A stretch of 64,000 bases of DNA from Alphaproteobacteria bacterium (GCA_012103325.1 WLWY01000008.1:1-64000), one strand, 5' to 3'; counted from the stretch's first letter, positions 42,123-51,203 are shown. Made by a program: numbers and translations. The notes: generated by a model from the sequence alone, not told the origin.

Positions 42123-43100
42123 TTGCGCATCATCATTTACGGAGCGGGCGGCATCGGCGGCGTAATCGGCGCACAATTGTTCAAGGCCGGACACGAGGTC
42201 GTGCTAATCGCCCGGGGACCACACCTCGACGCGATGCAGCGGAGCGGCATGCGTTACGAAACCCCGAATGGCGCGGAGACCCTCGCTATCGATGCCGTGG
42301 GGCATCCTTCGGACATCGACTTTCGCGATGACGACGTCGTCCTGCTGACGATGAAGGCGCAGCACACGATGGATGCGCTCGACACGTTGCGCGACGTCGC
42401 CGGCGACGCCATTCCCGTCATCTGCGGCCAGAACGGTGTGATCAACGAGCAAATGGCGTTGCGCCGCTTCAAGCATGTCTATGGCATGCTGGTGTATCTG
42501 CCATCCAACTTCCTTGAGCCCGGCGTCATTCAGACGCATTCTGCCAAGACGATCGGGATTCTCGATACAGGCGTATACCCCAACGGTACCGACACGCGCC
42601 TAGAGGCCGTTATGGACTTGCTCGAGTCGGCGAATTTCAGCGCCCGCCCTGTCGCCGATATCATGCGCTGGAAGTACGGCAAACTGCTCATCAATCTGGG
42701 CAACGCCTTGAATGCGCTGTGCCCCCGAAACGACGAGGCCAATCCGGTCCGCGCCCTCCTTCGGGCGGAAGCCAAGGCGTGTTTCGCCGCAGTCGGGATC
42801 GATTACACCACCGAAGATGAAATCAAGGAACGCCGCGGCGATTTAATGAAGTCCAGCGAGATCGATGGCGTCAAACGCCAAGGCGACTCATCCTGGCAAG
42901 GACTGATGCGGGGCAACCGCGACATTGAAGCAGACTATCTGAACGGCGAAATCGTTCTGCTGGGCCGAGCCTTGGGTATTCCGACACCGGCCAACGAACT
43001 CCTGCAGCGCCTCGCGCTCAAGATGGCGCGCGAGGGCATGACGCCGCAAAGCCTTTCCGCCACAGACCTGCTACGCGAAATAGAGGAAGCAACGACATGA
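42123..43100 (+). CDS. Ketopantoate-reductase-like (ApbA/PanE) NAD(P)-dependent dehydrogenase
   Basis: The 325-residue protein starts at TTG (42123, after AAAAGGA). It has the Rossmann motif IIYGAGGIGGVIGAQL, TMKAQHT (~78), CGQNGVINE (~100) and the C-terminal catalytic Lys segment RWKYGKLLINLGNALNAL (~183). In this operon it is more likely a catabolic 2-hydroxy or 2-oxo acid dehydrogenase than the pantothenate enzyme; such paralogues are common. It is 16 bases after the PhyH gene, and its stop overlaps the next start (ATGA). Confidence 0.87.
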   Translation: MRIIIYGAGGIGGVIGAQLFKAGHEVVLIARGPHLDAMQRSGMRYETPNGAETLAIDAVGHPSDIDFRDDDVVLLTMKAQHTMDALDTLRDVAGDAIPVICGQNGVINEQMALRRFKHVYGMLVYLPSNFLEPGVIQTHSAKTIGILDTGVYPNGTDTRLEAVMDLLESANFSARPVADIMRWKYGKLLINLGNALNALCPRNDEANPVRALLRAEAKACFAAVGIDYTTEDEIKERRGDLMKSSEIDGVKRQGDSSWQGLMRGNRDIEADYLNGEIVLLGRALGIPTPANELLQRLALKMAREGMTPQSLSATDLLREIEEATT

Positions 43101-43699
43101 CCGTGGACGACCTCGTCAAGGTACCGGCACGTTGCGGGAAAGCCCAACGGGTATCGCAAGGCCAGCACATCCAAATCGTCAACACGCACGGCACCCAGGT
43201 CGTCGACACCTGGGCCTTCAACGCCGACAACATGGGTGAATGGATGTCGATGGAGCATACCCGCGCGACAATCGACAAAATGATGCCGGATCTGGGCGAA
43301 GCGTTCCTCAGCAACCGCCGCCGCCCCATCGTGACCATCACCGAAGACACCAGCCCTGGCGTGCACGACACGCTGAACGCCGCATGCGATGTCTATCGTT
43401 ACCAGTTGCTGGGCTGTACTGAATATCACGACAACTGTACGGATAATTTGAAAGCGGCGCTGGCCGAATTGGATTTGGAAAGCGTCCGCACCCCCTGCCC
43501 GTTCAATATGTTCCAGAACCGGCCGTGGGAAATGGGCAATCGTCTCTACAAGGACCCGCCGAAGAGCCAACCCGGGGACGCGCTGACCTTCCGTGCCGAG
43601 ATGAATTGCATCGTCGTCCTGTCGAGTTGCCCGCAGGACCTAAACCCGACGAACGGCGCCGACCGGACGCCGAAGGACGTGCATTACCGGGTTTTTTGA
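43097..43699 (+). CDS. DUF1989 / urea-carboxylase-associated family protein
   Basis: The 200-residue protein matches the DUF1989 pattern: VPARCGKAQRVSQGQHIQIVN at the start, QVVDTWAFNADNMGEWMS (~35), SPGVHDTLNAACD (~88), CTEYHDNCTDNL (~105), TPCPFNMFQN (~133) and an end near NCIVVLSSCPQDLNP. The conserved Cys, His and Asp residues suggest a metal site. Relatives sit near urea carboxylase, transporters or aminomethyltransferases; recent work links some to degradation of guanidine-type compounds, but no such enzyme is here. Its ATG overlaps the upstream stop. Confidence 0.87.
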   Translation: MTVDDLVKVPARCGKAQRVSQGQHIQIVNTHGTQVVDTWAFNADNMGEWMSMEHTRATIDKMMPDLGEAFLSNRRRPIVTITEDTSPGVHDTLNAACDVYRYQLLGCTEYHDNCTDNLKAALAELDLESVRTPCPFNMFQNRPWEMGNRLYKDPPKSQPGDALTFRAEMNCIVVLSSCPQDLNPTNGADRTPKDVHYRVF

Positions 43700-43756
43700 G
43701 ACAAGCCGCTTCGGAGTGCTAGGCTTAGTAATGTACCTCCCCAACCGAGAGCCGAC

Positions 43757-45175
43757 ATGAACAGCGCCGTTTCCGCACACCGCCTGAACGCCATGTTAAG
43801 CGCGGCTATGACGCATCATAAGGCGGGGCGGTTCGCGAAGGCGCTGCCGCACTTCCGCAAATATCTAAAGCGACGGCCCGACGACATCGAAGCCCTCAAC
43901 ATGGCGAGCTTCGCCGCCTTTCAATCGGATCACGCGGACATGGCCTTGAGCTGGCTTAACACGGCCAAAGCAGCAGCGCCGGACGACCCGCAGACCTTCT
44001 ACAATCTCGGCCTCGTCAGCCAATCCATCGGGCTGTATGACGATGCGGCAGCCGCATACCGCCGCGCTTGCGAGCTCGAGCCCGATTCTGCGAGTGCACA
44101 TTACAATCTCGGTACTGTCCTCAATCAGCTCGGCAGACTGGACGAGGCAATCGCCGCCTACGACGAGGCAATTGAAGCGGACCCGGGGCACGGCAAGGCG
44201 CATTCCAGCAAGGCCTTCATCCTTCGCACCGAGGGCAAGAGCGACGACGCGATAGCCGCCTACGGCCGCGCCGCCTCGATTCAGGTCGACGACCCGACGG
44301 TCCTGACCGGGCTGGGCAAGGCGCTCCAAGATGCGGGCCGGCTGAGCGAGGCGGTTTCCACTTTCGCCCGCGCTATTGCGGCGGATCCCGACTATCCCGA
44401 AGCGACCAGCAGCCTCGCCGATGTGCTGGTACAGCGCGAAGAGCCGCTCGAAGCGATCACGGTCTGCGACGCCTTCCTCGAGCGCCACCCGATAAACGCC
44501 AGTGTGCTCGCTGCGAAATCCATTGCGCTGAATGAGGCAAACGACAAGGACGCGATGAAATCGCTTGTCGATCTGGACCGGTTCGTCTCCCCCATCCGGC
44601 ACGAACGCGCGCCGGGCTTCAAGGACATGGCTGCCTTCAACGACGCTATCGCCGATCACGTGACGAACCACCCGACCTTGATCACCTCGCCGACGAGCCA
44701 TGCGACACGGCTCGGCAAACATACCGCCGACCTGACGGTCAAACCGAAAGGCCCGATTGCGGCGTTCGAGAAGCTGGTCGGGAGCGCAGTTGATACGTTC
44801 GTGCAGCGTTTGGGCCCGGACTCGGCGCATCCGTTCATCGCCAATCGTCCGCGGCGTTGGCATCTCGCGGTATGGTCGATCGTGCTGGAAGGGGAAGGAT
44901 ATCAAGTGTCACATATCCATCGTGCCGCCTGGTTGAGCGGCGTCTACTACGCGAAGGTTCCCGCCATCGTGAATGACGGCGGGAACGCGGGCTGGATCGA
45001 ATTCGGCGAACCCGGGCCGGAATACCACTGGTCCGCCGAACCGGAGGCGAAGACCTTCCAGCCGAAGCCGGGCCTGATGGTCCTGTTTCCCAGCTACATG
45101 TTCCACCGCACGATCCCCTTCGAGTCCGACGAGACGCGGATCAGCGTCGCCTTCGATGTGGTGCCGGACGCATGA
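43757..45175 (+). CDS. TPR protein fused to a 2OG-Fe(II) oxygenase domain
   Basis: The 472-residue protein has about seven TPR repeats (residues ~20-265, for example YNLGLVSQSIGLYDDAAAAYRRA-type units) and a C-terminal putative 2OG-Fe(II) oxygenase domain of the TIGR02466 kind. There HIHRAAWLSGVYYAKVP (~388) gives the first His, GWIEFGEPG follows, and PGLMVLFPSYMFHRTIPF (~435) gives the distal His, then RISVAFDVVP. TPR repeats suggest a protein or complex partner. It is the second oxygenase in this operon. It overlaps the next start (ATGA). Confidence 0.87.
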   Translation: MNSAVSAHRLNAMLSAAMTHHKAGRFAKALPHFRKYLKRRPDDIEALNMASFAAFQSDHADMALSWLNTAKAAAPDDPQTFYNLGLVSQSIGLYDDAAAAYRRACELEPDSASAHYNLGTVLNQLGRLDEAIAAYDEAIEADPGHGKAHSSKAFILRTEGKSDDAIAAYGRAASIQVDDPTVLTGLGKALQDAGRLSEAVSTFARAIAADPDYPEATSSLADVLVQREEPLEAITVCDAFLERHPINASVLAAKSIALNEANDKDAMKSLVDLDRFVSPIRHERAPGFKDMAAFNDAIADHVTNHPTLITSPTSHATRLGKHTADLTVKPKGPIAAFEKLVGSAVDTFVQRLGPDSAHPFIANRPRRWHLAVWSIVLEGEGYQVSHIHRAAWLSGVYYAKVPAIVNDGGNAGWIEFGEPGPEYHWSAEPEAKTFQPKPGLMVLFPSYMFHRTIPFESDETRISVAFDVVPDA

Positions 45176-46764
45176 CGGATTACGACTACATTATCGTCGG
45201 CGCCGGCTCCGCCGGCTGCGTACTCGCCAACCGACTGAGCGCGAATCCCGCGAACAAGGTGCTGCTGCTGGAAGCCGGACCCGAGGACCGCAATTTTTGG
45301 ATTCATGTACCGCTCGGCTACGGCAAGAATGTCAGCAACCCGAACGTCAACTGGTGCCTGGAGTCGGAACCGGAAGAGTATTGCTACGGCCAGAGCTACT
45401 TCCTGCCGCGCGGCAAGGTGATCGGCGGGTCGAGCTCGATCAACGGCATGGTCTATGTCCGCGGCCAGGTCGAGGATTACGATCTGTGGGCGCAAATGGG
45501 CTGCCGCGGCTGGTCGTTCGACGAGGTGCTGCCCTACTTCCGCAAGGCCGAAAACAATCAGCGCGGCGAGACCGAAATCCACGGCGTCGGCGGACCGCTC
45601 GACGTGTCCGACGTCGGCGAGCAGAGCGTTATTTGCGAGGCAATGATTGCTGCCGGGCAGGAAGTCGGCATTCCCTATAACGAGGATATCAACGGCCGGG
45701 TTCAGGAAGGGATCGGCTATCATCAGGGTACGATCCGCAACGGGCGGCGCTGCAGTTCCGCCGTCGCCTATCTCAATCCCGCGCGGCAACGTGACAATCT
45801 TCGCGTCGAGGCGGACGCCACGGTGAAACGGGTTCTGTTCGAGGGCAAGAAGGCCGTCGGCGTCGCCTATGACCGTCACGGCGCGGCGCAAGAGGCGCGC
45901 GCCCATCGTTCCGTTATCCTGTCGGGCGGCGCCTTCGCCTCGCCGCAACTCCTCGAACTCTCCGGCATCGGTCAGCCGGAGCGCCTCACCACGCTGGGCA
46001 TTCCGGTTGTGCACGACCTTCCCGGCGTCGGCGAAAACTTGCAGGATCATTTCGTCTCGCGCATGCGCTGGCGGATCAAGCACGCCACGACGTTCAATGA
46101 GAGGGTCCGCGGCCTACGCGCACTGGGTGAAGGGATCAATTACATCCTCCGCCGCAAGGGCGTGCTGACCATGCCGACGCTGCCCATCGGCGCATTCGTC
46201 CGCACCCGCGAAGAACTCGCGACGCCCGACGTACAATTCCAGATCATCCCCGCAACCTACCAGGCCGTGGAAGACCGCAAACTGGACCGCGAGCCGGGCG
46301 TGACCATCGGCGTGACGATGCTGCGCCTCGAAGGCCGCGGTCATGTGCACGCAAAGTCCGCCGACCCAAAGGCACCGGCCGGTATCTGGCATAATTTGCT
46401 GGCGACCGAGGGCGACAGGCGGACAACCATCGCCGGCATGTGGATGGCGCGCCGGATGATGGAGGCCCCTGCCCTGCAGCCATATTACGATTTCGAAATG
46501 ACGCCCGGCCCAGACGCGCAGGACGACGACGCCTTCCTCGAATATGCGCGCCGCACCGGCGCCTCGAACTGGCATCCGGCCGGCACCTGCAAGATGGGCA
46601 CTGACCCGATGGCCGTCGTCGACCCATCGCTCGCGGTGCATGGCCTCGAAGGACTCCGCGTCGTCGACGCGTCGATCATGCCCAACGTCGTTTGCGGCAA
46701 CACCAACGCACCGACGATCATGATCGCGGAAAAAGCGGTGGACATAATACTGGCCGCGCCGTAA
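45172..46764 (+). CDS. GMC oxidoreductase (choline-dehydrogenase-like)
   Basis: This 530-residue FAD enzyme oxidises alcohols. It has the N-terminal YIIVGAGSAGCVLANRLS, GKVIGGSSSINGMVYVRG (~82), PQLLELSGIGQPE (~260), GVGENLQDHF (~285), and the C-terminal NWHPAGTCKMG with the catalytic His (~462) and GNTNAPTIMIAEK. It resembles BetA-like dehydrogenases, which usually pass electrons to a quinone or soluble carrier. Its start overlaps the TPR-oxygenase stop, so it is translationally coupled. It ends one base before the converging tctA stop. Confidence 0.93.
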   Translation: MTDYDYIIVGAGSAGCVLANRLSANPANKVLLLEAGPEDRNFWIHVPLGYGKNVSNPNVNWCLESEPEEYCYGQSYFLPRGKVIGGSSSINGMVYVRGQVEDYDLWAQMGCRGWSFDEVLPYFRKAENNQRGETEIHGVGGPLDVSDVGEQSVICEAMIAAGQEVGIPYNEDINGRVQEGIGYHQGTIRNGRRCSSAVAYLNPARQRDNLRVEADATVKRVLFEGKKAVGVAYDRHGAAQEARAHRSVILSGGAFASPQLLELSGIGQPERLTTLGIPVVHDLPGVGENLQDHFVSRMRWRIKHATTFNERVRGLRALGEGINYILRRKGVLTMPTLPIGAFVRTREELATPDVQFQIIPATYQAVEDRKLDREPGVTIGVTMLRLEGRGHVHAKSADPKAPAGIWHNLLATEGDRRTTIAGMWMARRMMEAPALQPYYDFEMTPGPDAQDDDAFLEYARRTGASNWHPAGTCKMGTDPMAVVDPSLAVHGLEGLRVVDASIMPNVVCGNTNAPTIMIAEKAVDIILAAP

Positions 46765-46765
46765 A

Positions 46766-48244
46766 TCAGCGCTTTCCAAGAATCTGCTTCAGAATCACGG
46801 GTCCGAAAAGACCGAGGAATGCGAAAACCAAGAACAGGGCGGCCAGGGGCTGCGTGGCGATCAACCACCAATCTCCCTCGAACATTTTGAGGGAGTTCTG
46901 GAAGTTCGTTTCGACCATTTCGCCGAGGATCAGACCAACGGCGATAGGCGCTACCGCAAAGCCATGCCGCCTGGCCAAGAACCCGACGACGCCGAAGATC
47001 AGCACGATCCAGACGTCGAGCAACGAGGAACTCAGCGCGTAGGCACCGATCACAGCGAGCGCGAAGACGATCGGCCAGAGGATCTGGAGCGGCACCAGGG
47101 AGATCCGCGCGAAAAGCTTCGCCGCATAGAGCCCCATCGCCATGAACATCAGGTTGGCGAGCAGCATCGCGCCGAAAATCTGATAGACCGTGTCCACCTG
47201 CTCAGTGAATAGGTAGGGTCCAGGCCGGAGCCCATGCACCATCAAACCAACCAGGATCACCGCCGTCGTCCCGCTGCCAGGAATGCCCAGAACCATCGTC
47301 GGTACCATGGCGCCGCCGGTCGCAGCATTGTTCGCCGCTTCGGCACCGGCGATGCCTTCGACCGCGCCTTTGCCGAACTCCTCCTTGTTCTTCGACCATC
47401 GGCGCGCCTCGGCATAGCCGATCATCGAGGCGACCGTCGCACCCTCGGCCGGCAGCACGCCGATGAAGGTGCCGATCCCGCAGGATCGCAACACCGTCTT
47501 CCAGATCTTTTTGTAGTCCGCCCGTGTCGGCAGCTTGACCGCCTTCATGCCGATCGTATCGACGATTTCATTGATCCGCTTCGATTGCACCAACAGTTCC
47601 GATATGGCGAAAAGCCCGATGAACACCGGCACGAAGGCGAGACCTTCATAGAGCTCATAATTGCCGAACATGAAGCGCTCGATCCCGGTGGTGGGCTCGG
47701 CGCCAATCGTTGCCAGCCAGACGCCGAAAACGCCACCGATCAGATTTCTTACCGTGCCGCCAGAGCTGATGGTGGCGAGCATCGAGAGGCCGAAAAGCGT
47801 GAGGGCGAAATATTCCGGCGGCCGGAACTCGTAGGCGACCCGCGCCAGCAGCGGCGCAGCAACACAGAGGACGATCACCGAAAAGACGCCGCCGATGGTG
47901 CTCGAAACAACGGCGATGCCGAGCGCGCGGCCGGCTTCGCCCCGCTGGGCCAGCGGATAGCCATCGAAGGTCGTCGCCGCGGCAGCCGAAGTCCCGGGGG
48001 TATTGATCAGGATCGCGGTGATCGATCCGGCAAAGGTCGCCGATACGTAAATCGTTGCCAGCACTGCAATCGCATGCACCGGCTCCATCGTGAGCGTGAA
48101 AGGCAGCAGCAGGGCCGCACCCGTCGTAGCGCCGAGACCGGGCAGTACGCCGATAATCACGCCCAGTATCGTGGTGATCAGGATCAGCAGGATGAGATAG
48201 GGGTCCAGGACCACCGACGCCATCGCTTGCAGGGCTTCGATCAT
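46766..48244 (-). CDS. tctA: Tripartite tricarboxylate transporter permease TctA
   Basis: This is the large membrane subunit of a TctCBA transporter for carboxylates. The 492-residue protein has about 12 segments, with the signatures GVLPGLGATTGAALLLPFT (~35), INTPGTSAAAATTFDGYPLA (~80), GIGTFIGVLPAEGATVAS (~252) and MVLGIPGSGTTAVIL (~320). It is the last gene of tctC-tctB-tctA, 2 bases after tctB. The transporter converges on the oxygenase/GMC operon and may import its substrate; that is inference. Confidence 0.95.
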   Translation of the reverse strand: MIEALQAMASVVLDPYLILLILITTILGVIIGVLPGLGATTGAALLLPFTLTMEPVHAIAVLATIYVSATFAGSITAILINTPGTSAAAATTFDGYPLAQRGEAGRALGIAVVSSTIGGVFSVIVLCVAAPLLARVAYEFRPPEYFALTLFGLSMLATISSGGTVRNLIGGVFGVWLATIGAEPTTGIERFMFGNYELYEGLAFVPVFIGLFAISELLVQSKRINEIVDTIGMKAVKLPTRADYKKIWKTVLRSCGIGTFIGVLPAEGATVASMIGYAEARRWSKNKEEFGKGAVEGIAGAEAANNAATGGAMVPTMVLGIPGSGTTAVILVGLMVHGLRPGPYLFTEQVDTVYQIFGAMLLANLMFMAMGLYAAKLFARISLVPLQILWPIVFALAVIGAYALSSSLLDVWIVLIFGVVGFLARRHGFAVAPIAVGLILGEMVETNFQNSLKMFEGDWWLIATQPLAALFLVFAFLGLFGPVILKQILGKR

Positions 48245-48246
48245 CG

Positions 48247-48702
48247 CTAGCCGTAATACCAGTTGGTCAAAAGGCCGCGCGGAAAGCGGACTCTCAGGAC
48301 GATGTCAAACAGAAAGAAGATACTAACGGGTGTCACTATTGCGACGGCGCCCGCAACGAGAAGCCGCCGCTCGCCCCACATCAGGCACATGACGAACATG
48401 ACCGCCGCGATGGCGATGAACATGTCGATATATACGGTGATTGGGTAGAAAATCAGGAAAAGCGCGACCGAACCCCAGGTCTTGCTGCCTTCCCACGGGA
48501 CCTTCTCGGGCGGGTCATTGTGGTACTGGAGGGCGAGCAACACGGTCAGCGTCAGGCTGATCACCATGAGGATGATCGGAAAGGCCCGCGGCTGCATGCT
48601 GTCGCCGACGATCATCGCGGGCGACAGTTCGAGCTGCAGGGCGGCCACAATCACAGAAACGGACAGAACCGCGATGATCCCCGGGATGACCAGATATCGC
48701 AT
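48247..48702 (-). CDS. tctB: Tripartite tricarboxylate transporter small permease TctB
   Basis: The 151-residue protein has four hydrophobic segments (~5-22, 38-58, 78-98 and 103-140) and the typical SMQPRAFPIILMVISLTLTV segment near residue 36-55. It is the small partner of TctA. It lies between tctC and tctA; a perfect hairpin separates it from tctC. Confidence 0.88.
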   Translation of the reverse strand: MRYLVIPGIIAVLSVSVIVAALQLELSPAMIVGDSMQPRAFPIILMVISLTLTVLLALQYHNDPPEKVPWEGSKTWGSVALFLIFYPITVYIDMFIAIAAVMFVMCLMWGERRLLVAGAVAIVTPVSIFFLFDIVLRVRFPRGLLTNWYYG

Positions 48703-48713
48703 TACAGACGCGA

Positions 48714-48739
48714 ACGGTGCTTCCCGTGGGAAGCACCGT
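48714..48739 (-). terminator. Perfect hairpin between tctC and tctB
   Basis: Arms 48714-48725 and 48728-48739 are a perfect 12-base inverted repeat (ACGGTGCTTCCC) around a two-base centre, so the real loop is about four to six bases. It lies 21 bases after the tctC stop. No T-run follows on the minus strand. It probably stabilises tctC mRNA or partly terminates, giving more binding protein than permease. Confidence 0.65.
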
Positions 48740-48760
48740 CTCCTTGCGTTGAAACCAGGT

Positions 48761-49732
48761 CTATTTTACCAGACCCATTTCCTTGAGCGCCGGACCGAAC
48801 TCGCTGACCATCGATTTGATCTGCTTGCCCCAGTCGCCTGACGCCAATGGCGACGTGTCGTCGAGACCGGAGTTTTGCAGATAGGCCTGATACATCGAGT
48901 GCTGCATCGCCTTCATCATGCCCTTTTCGAGCTCGGCACGCCGTGCCGCATCGACACCGGCATGGGTCACGAAGCCGCGTGTCGTCGAAAGCACCAGGTC
49001 GATGCCCATGGATTTGGCGGTCTTGGCCTTTGGTATCGGCGCCATGCCCGCGTTGGCCAGGATCACGAGCGGACAAATGTCACCAGCTTCGACAGGGGCA
49101 GCGGCCTCAGACAGGTTGAGCGTCGCCACGTCGACGGAACCCGCGACCAGTTGAGTCGCCAGTTCCCCTCCGCCCTTGAACGGGATATAGGTCGGCATTG
49201 GCTGGCCGAGACGCTTTGCCCACAGGAATACCGTAATATGGTCGATCGTCCCGATCTGGGCGCCGCCGAACTTCAGCTTGTCGCCCTTCTTCATACCCGC
49301 GACAAACTCCTCGGGCGTCTTGTAGGGGCTGGTCTTGCAGTTGACCATCAGGATCTGCGGATCGTTGGTGCCGCGCGCGAGTGGCGCCATATCCTCGACC
49401 TTGAGCCTGGTTTTGCCCTTGCCCATGGTGATCGCGTGACCGACCGTAAAGGTCATGATCGTATTGCCGTCGGCCGGTCGGGACATGAAGTAGTTCATCG
49501 CCGCGGCACCGCCGCCGCCACGCTTGTTCACGACCACCATGTCCTGCTTCAGGACACGCCGGCCGCGCAGCATCATCATGCGCGAATTGACGTCGGTGCC
49601 GCCGCCAGCGCCGGCATGCGTGATAACTTCGATCGCCGGCTTGTCAGCGGTCACCCCCACTGTCGGAAACGCCCACCCCGCTGTAAACGCGGCAAGCATG
49701 AAAACACCAGTGTGTATCGGTTTGATCTTCAC
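48761..49732 (-). CDS. tctC: Tripartite tricarboxylate transporter receptor TctC (Bug family)
   Basis: The 323-residue periplasmic binding protein has a signal peptide (residues 1 to ~29). It has the Bug-family ligand loops in GAGGGTDVNSRMM (~42) and VVNKRGGGGAAAMNYF (~66), the ADGNTIMTF segment (~85), GGAQIGTIDHITVF (~155) and PFKGGGELATQLVAGSVD (~185). It delivers a carboxylate-type ligand to TctAB. It is first in its operon; an IS element sits about 200 bases upstream of its start. Confidence 0.93.
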   Translation of the reverse strand: MKIKPIHTGVFMLAAFTAGWAFPTVGVTADKPAIEVITHAGAGGGTDVNSRMMMLRGRRVLKQDMVVVNKRGGGGAAAMNYFMSRPADGNTIMTFTVGHAITMGKGKTRLKVEDMAPLARGTNDPQILMVNCKTSPYKTPEEFVAGMKKGDKLKFGGAQIGTIDHITVFLWAKRLGQPMPTYIPFKGGGELATQLVAGSVDVATLNLSEAAAPVEAGDICPLVILANAGMAPIPKAKTAKSMGIDLVLSTTRGFVTHAGVDAARRAELEKGMMKAMQHSMYQAYLQNSGLDDTSPLASGDWGKQIKSMVSEFGPALKEMGLVK

Positions 49733-49929
49733 TTGATCGTCCTCCCATTCGACAAAACCAGGTTCTTTATAGGCGCGCGGGAATTGGTTAACCCGTCACT
49801 TCACATCACACTGACGCACGAATTCCAAGCGGTCAATAAAAATGGCATACCAAAATGGGGCAATTACTTGAAGAATACCGACACTTTTCTCTTTTGAAGA
49901 CACCTCCGACCGTCACCCTTGGGCTCCGA

Positions 49930-51203
49930 CCCACTGTTGTCCGGTTTAATTTCTCTAACATATGAAGGCCAACTGATTTTGGCATTGAGGTGTGTTTGGT
50001 TCAGGTTCGAGCAGACGGTCAATGCGCTTTCGATGCATGAGGTTTGTTCGGACGAGGCGAGCGAATGCGAGCGGGGATTTGACGGTTTTCTGATCGGCTT
50101 TTGCGAGGTGAAGCAAGAGATAGGCGATCAGGGCAACGGTGATCTGAATGCGCACGGCATTCTCGGACCGGCCGAGGAAGTGCCGGATTTTGAGGTTCTG
50201 TTTGACCCAGCGAAAGAACAGCTCGATCGCCCAGCGGCGCTTATAGAGGTCGGCGATTTGCCGGGCCGAGGCGTCCAGATCGTTGGACAGGATCCGGAGG
50301 GTCTTGCCGGTATCGATCCGCACCGTGACTTCGCGCACGGGCTTGGAGAAGGGGTTTTTGCGGCTCATCCTTTGCCGTTTGGGCAGCAGGCCGACCCGGT
50401 CGGACAAGATGTCTTCGCCCTCGGGCACCGCCCGATCGGTGGCCTCTGTTAGCGGCGTGTGCGACTTGAAACGGGTGACAATGCGGCAACCCGCGGCGTC
50501 GAGCTTCGCCCACCAGGCGTAATCGTAGTAAGCCAGATCAAAGACATAGGTCGCGCCCGCCTCGATCGGCATCTCCTGCGCCACCTTGATATCGGCGGTC
50601 TTTGCCGGCGTCACCGCCGCGTAGACCGGGTGTTCGGCGCCCGCATCGTAAACCACATGCAGTTTCGCGCCACAGGCCCTGGCCGAAAAATACGCCCACT
50701 GCGATCCCCGGCCACTCAAGGCAAGCGGACTGGCATCGATCAGGTAGGTCGCCTCGCCAAGCGTCCGCCGCAACCCGCGCCCGGCGCGCCCAACCAACGC
50801 CGTGAACAGCTCCGAGAACACCGCGCTCGGCCGCGTCGCGTTCGCATCGGCCAGCGTCGAACGCGTCACAAGGCGACCGCCGACATGATAGAGCCGGGCA
50901 CGATGGCTCTGTAGACCGCCGACGATCTCGCGCAAGCTCACCGCACCGGAAAGCTGAGCATATAGCAGGGCGATGAACTGGTCCTTCGTGCTCAGGCGGC
51001 GAACGTGTTTGTCGGCTTCATGCCGTTCCACCAAAGCCGCAAAACGATCCCAAGGAACACGCTTCATCAGATCATGAAATACGCTATTCTCATGCCGCAT
51101 GGTGTTGATCCTTTCCCGTGTCCAAAACGTCGCCAAACGATTGGTCACCAGTAGAATCAATGCCATGCAAACCGTCCACTGAATTAAACCGGACAACAGT
51201 GGG
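49930..51203 (-). mobile_element. IS4-family-type insertion sequence, complete
   Basis: A 1274-base element is bounded by perfect 22-base inverted ends: CCCACTGTTGTCCGGTTTAA and two further bases at 49930-49951, and the complement at 51182-51203. It holds one intact transposase gene. No exact target duplication is seen; the ten bases 49921-49930 and 51201-51210 agree at only seven positions. It lies between tctC and the GntR gene and interrupts no coding sequence. Perfect ends and an intact gene suggest it is recent and may be active. Confidence 0.9.
49955..51100 (-). CDS. IS4-family transposase
   Basis: The DDE transposase is 381 residues from the ATG at 51100, which has AGGA upstream; the longer frame starts inside the terminal repeat. 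It has an N-terminal DUF4372-like region (FHDLMKRVPWDRFAALVERH), the first Asp in YLIDASPLALSG, the second in VFDLAYYDYAWW, and the IS4 signature Y-x2-R-x3-E-x6-K in YKRRWAIELFFRWVKQNL near residue 320. All catalytic residues are present and the gene is unbroken. Confidence 0.93.
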   Translation of the reverse strand: MRHENSVFHDLMKRVPWDRFAALVERHEADKHVRRLSTKDQFIALLYAQLSGAVSLREIVGGLQSHRARLYHVGGRLVTRSTLADANATRPSAVFSELFTALVGRAGRGLRRTLGEATYLIDASPLALSGRGSQWAYFSARACGAKLHVVYDAGAEHPVYAAVTPAKTADIKVAQEMPIEAGATYVFDLAYYDYAWWAKLDAAGCRIVTRFKSHTPLTEATDRAVPEGEDILSDRVGLLPKRQRMSRKNPFSKPVREVTVRIDTGKTLRILSNDLDASARQIADLYKRRWAIELFFRWVKQNLKIRHFLGRSENAVRIQITVALIAYLLLHLAKADQKTVKSPLAFARLVRTNLMHRKRIDRLLEPEPNTPQCQNQLAFIC

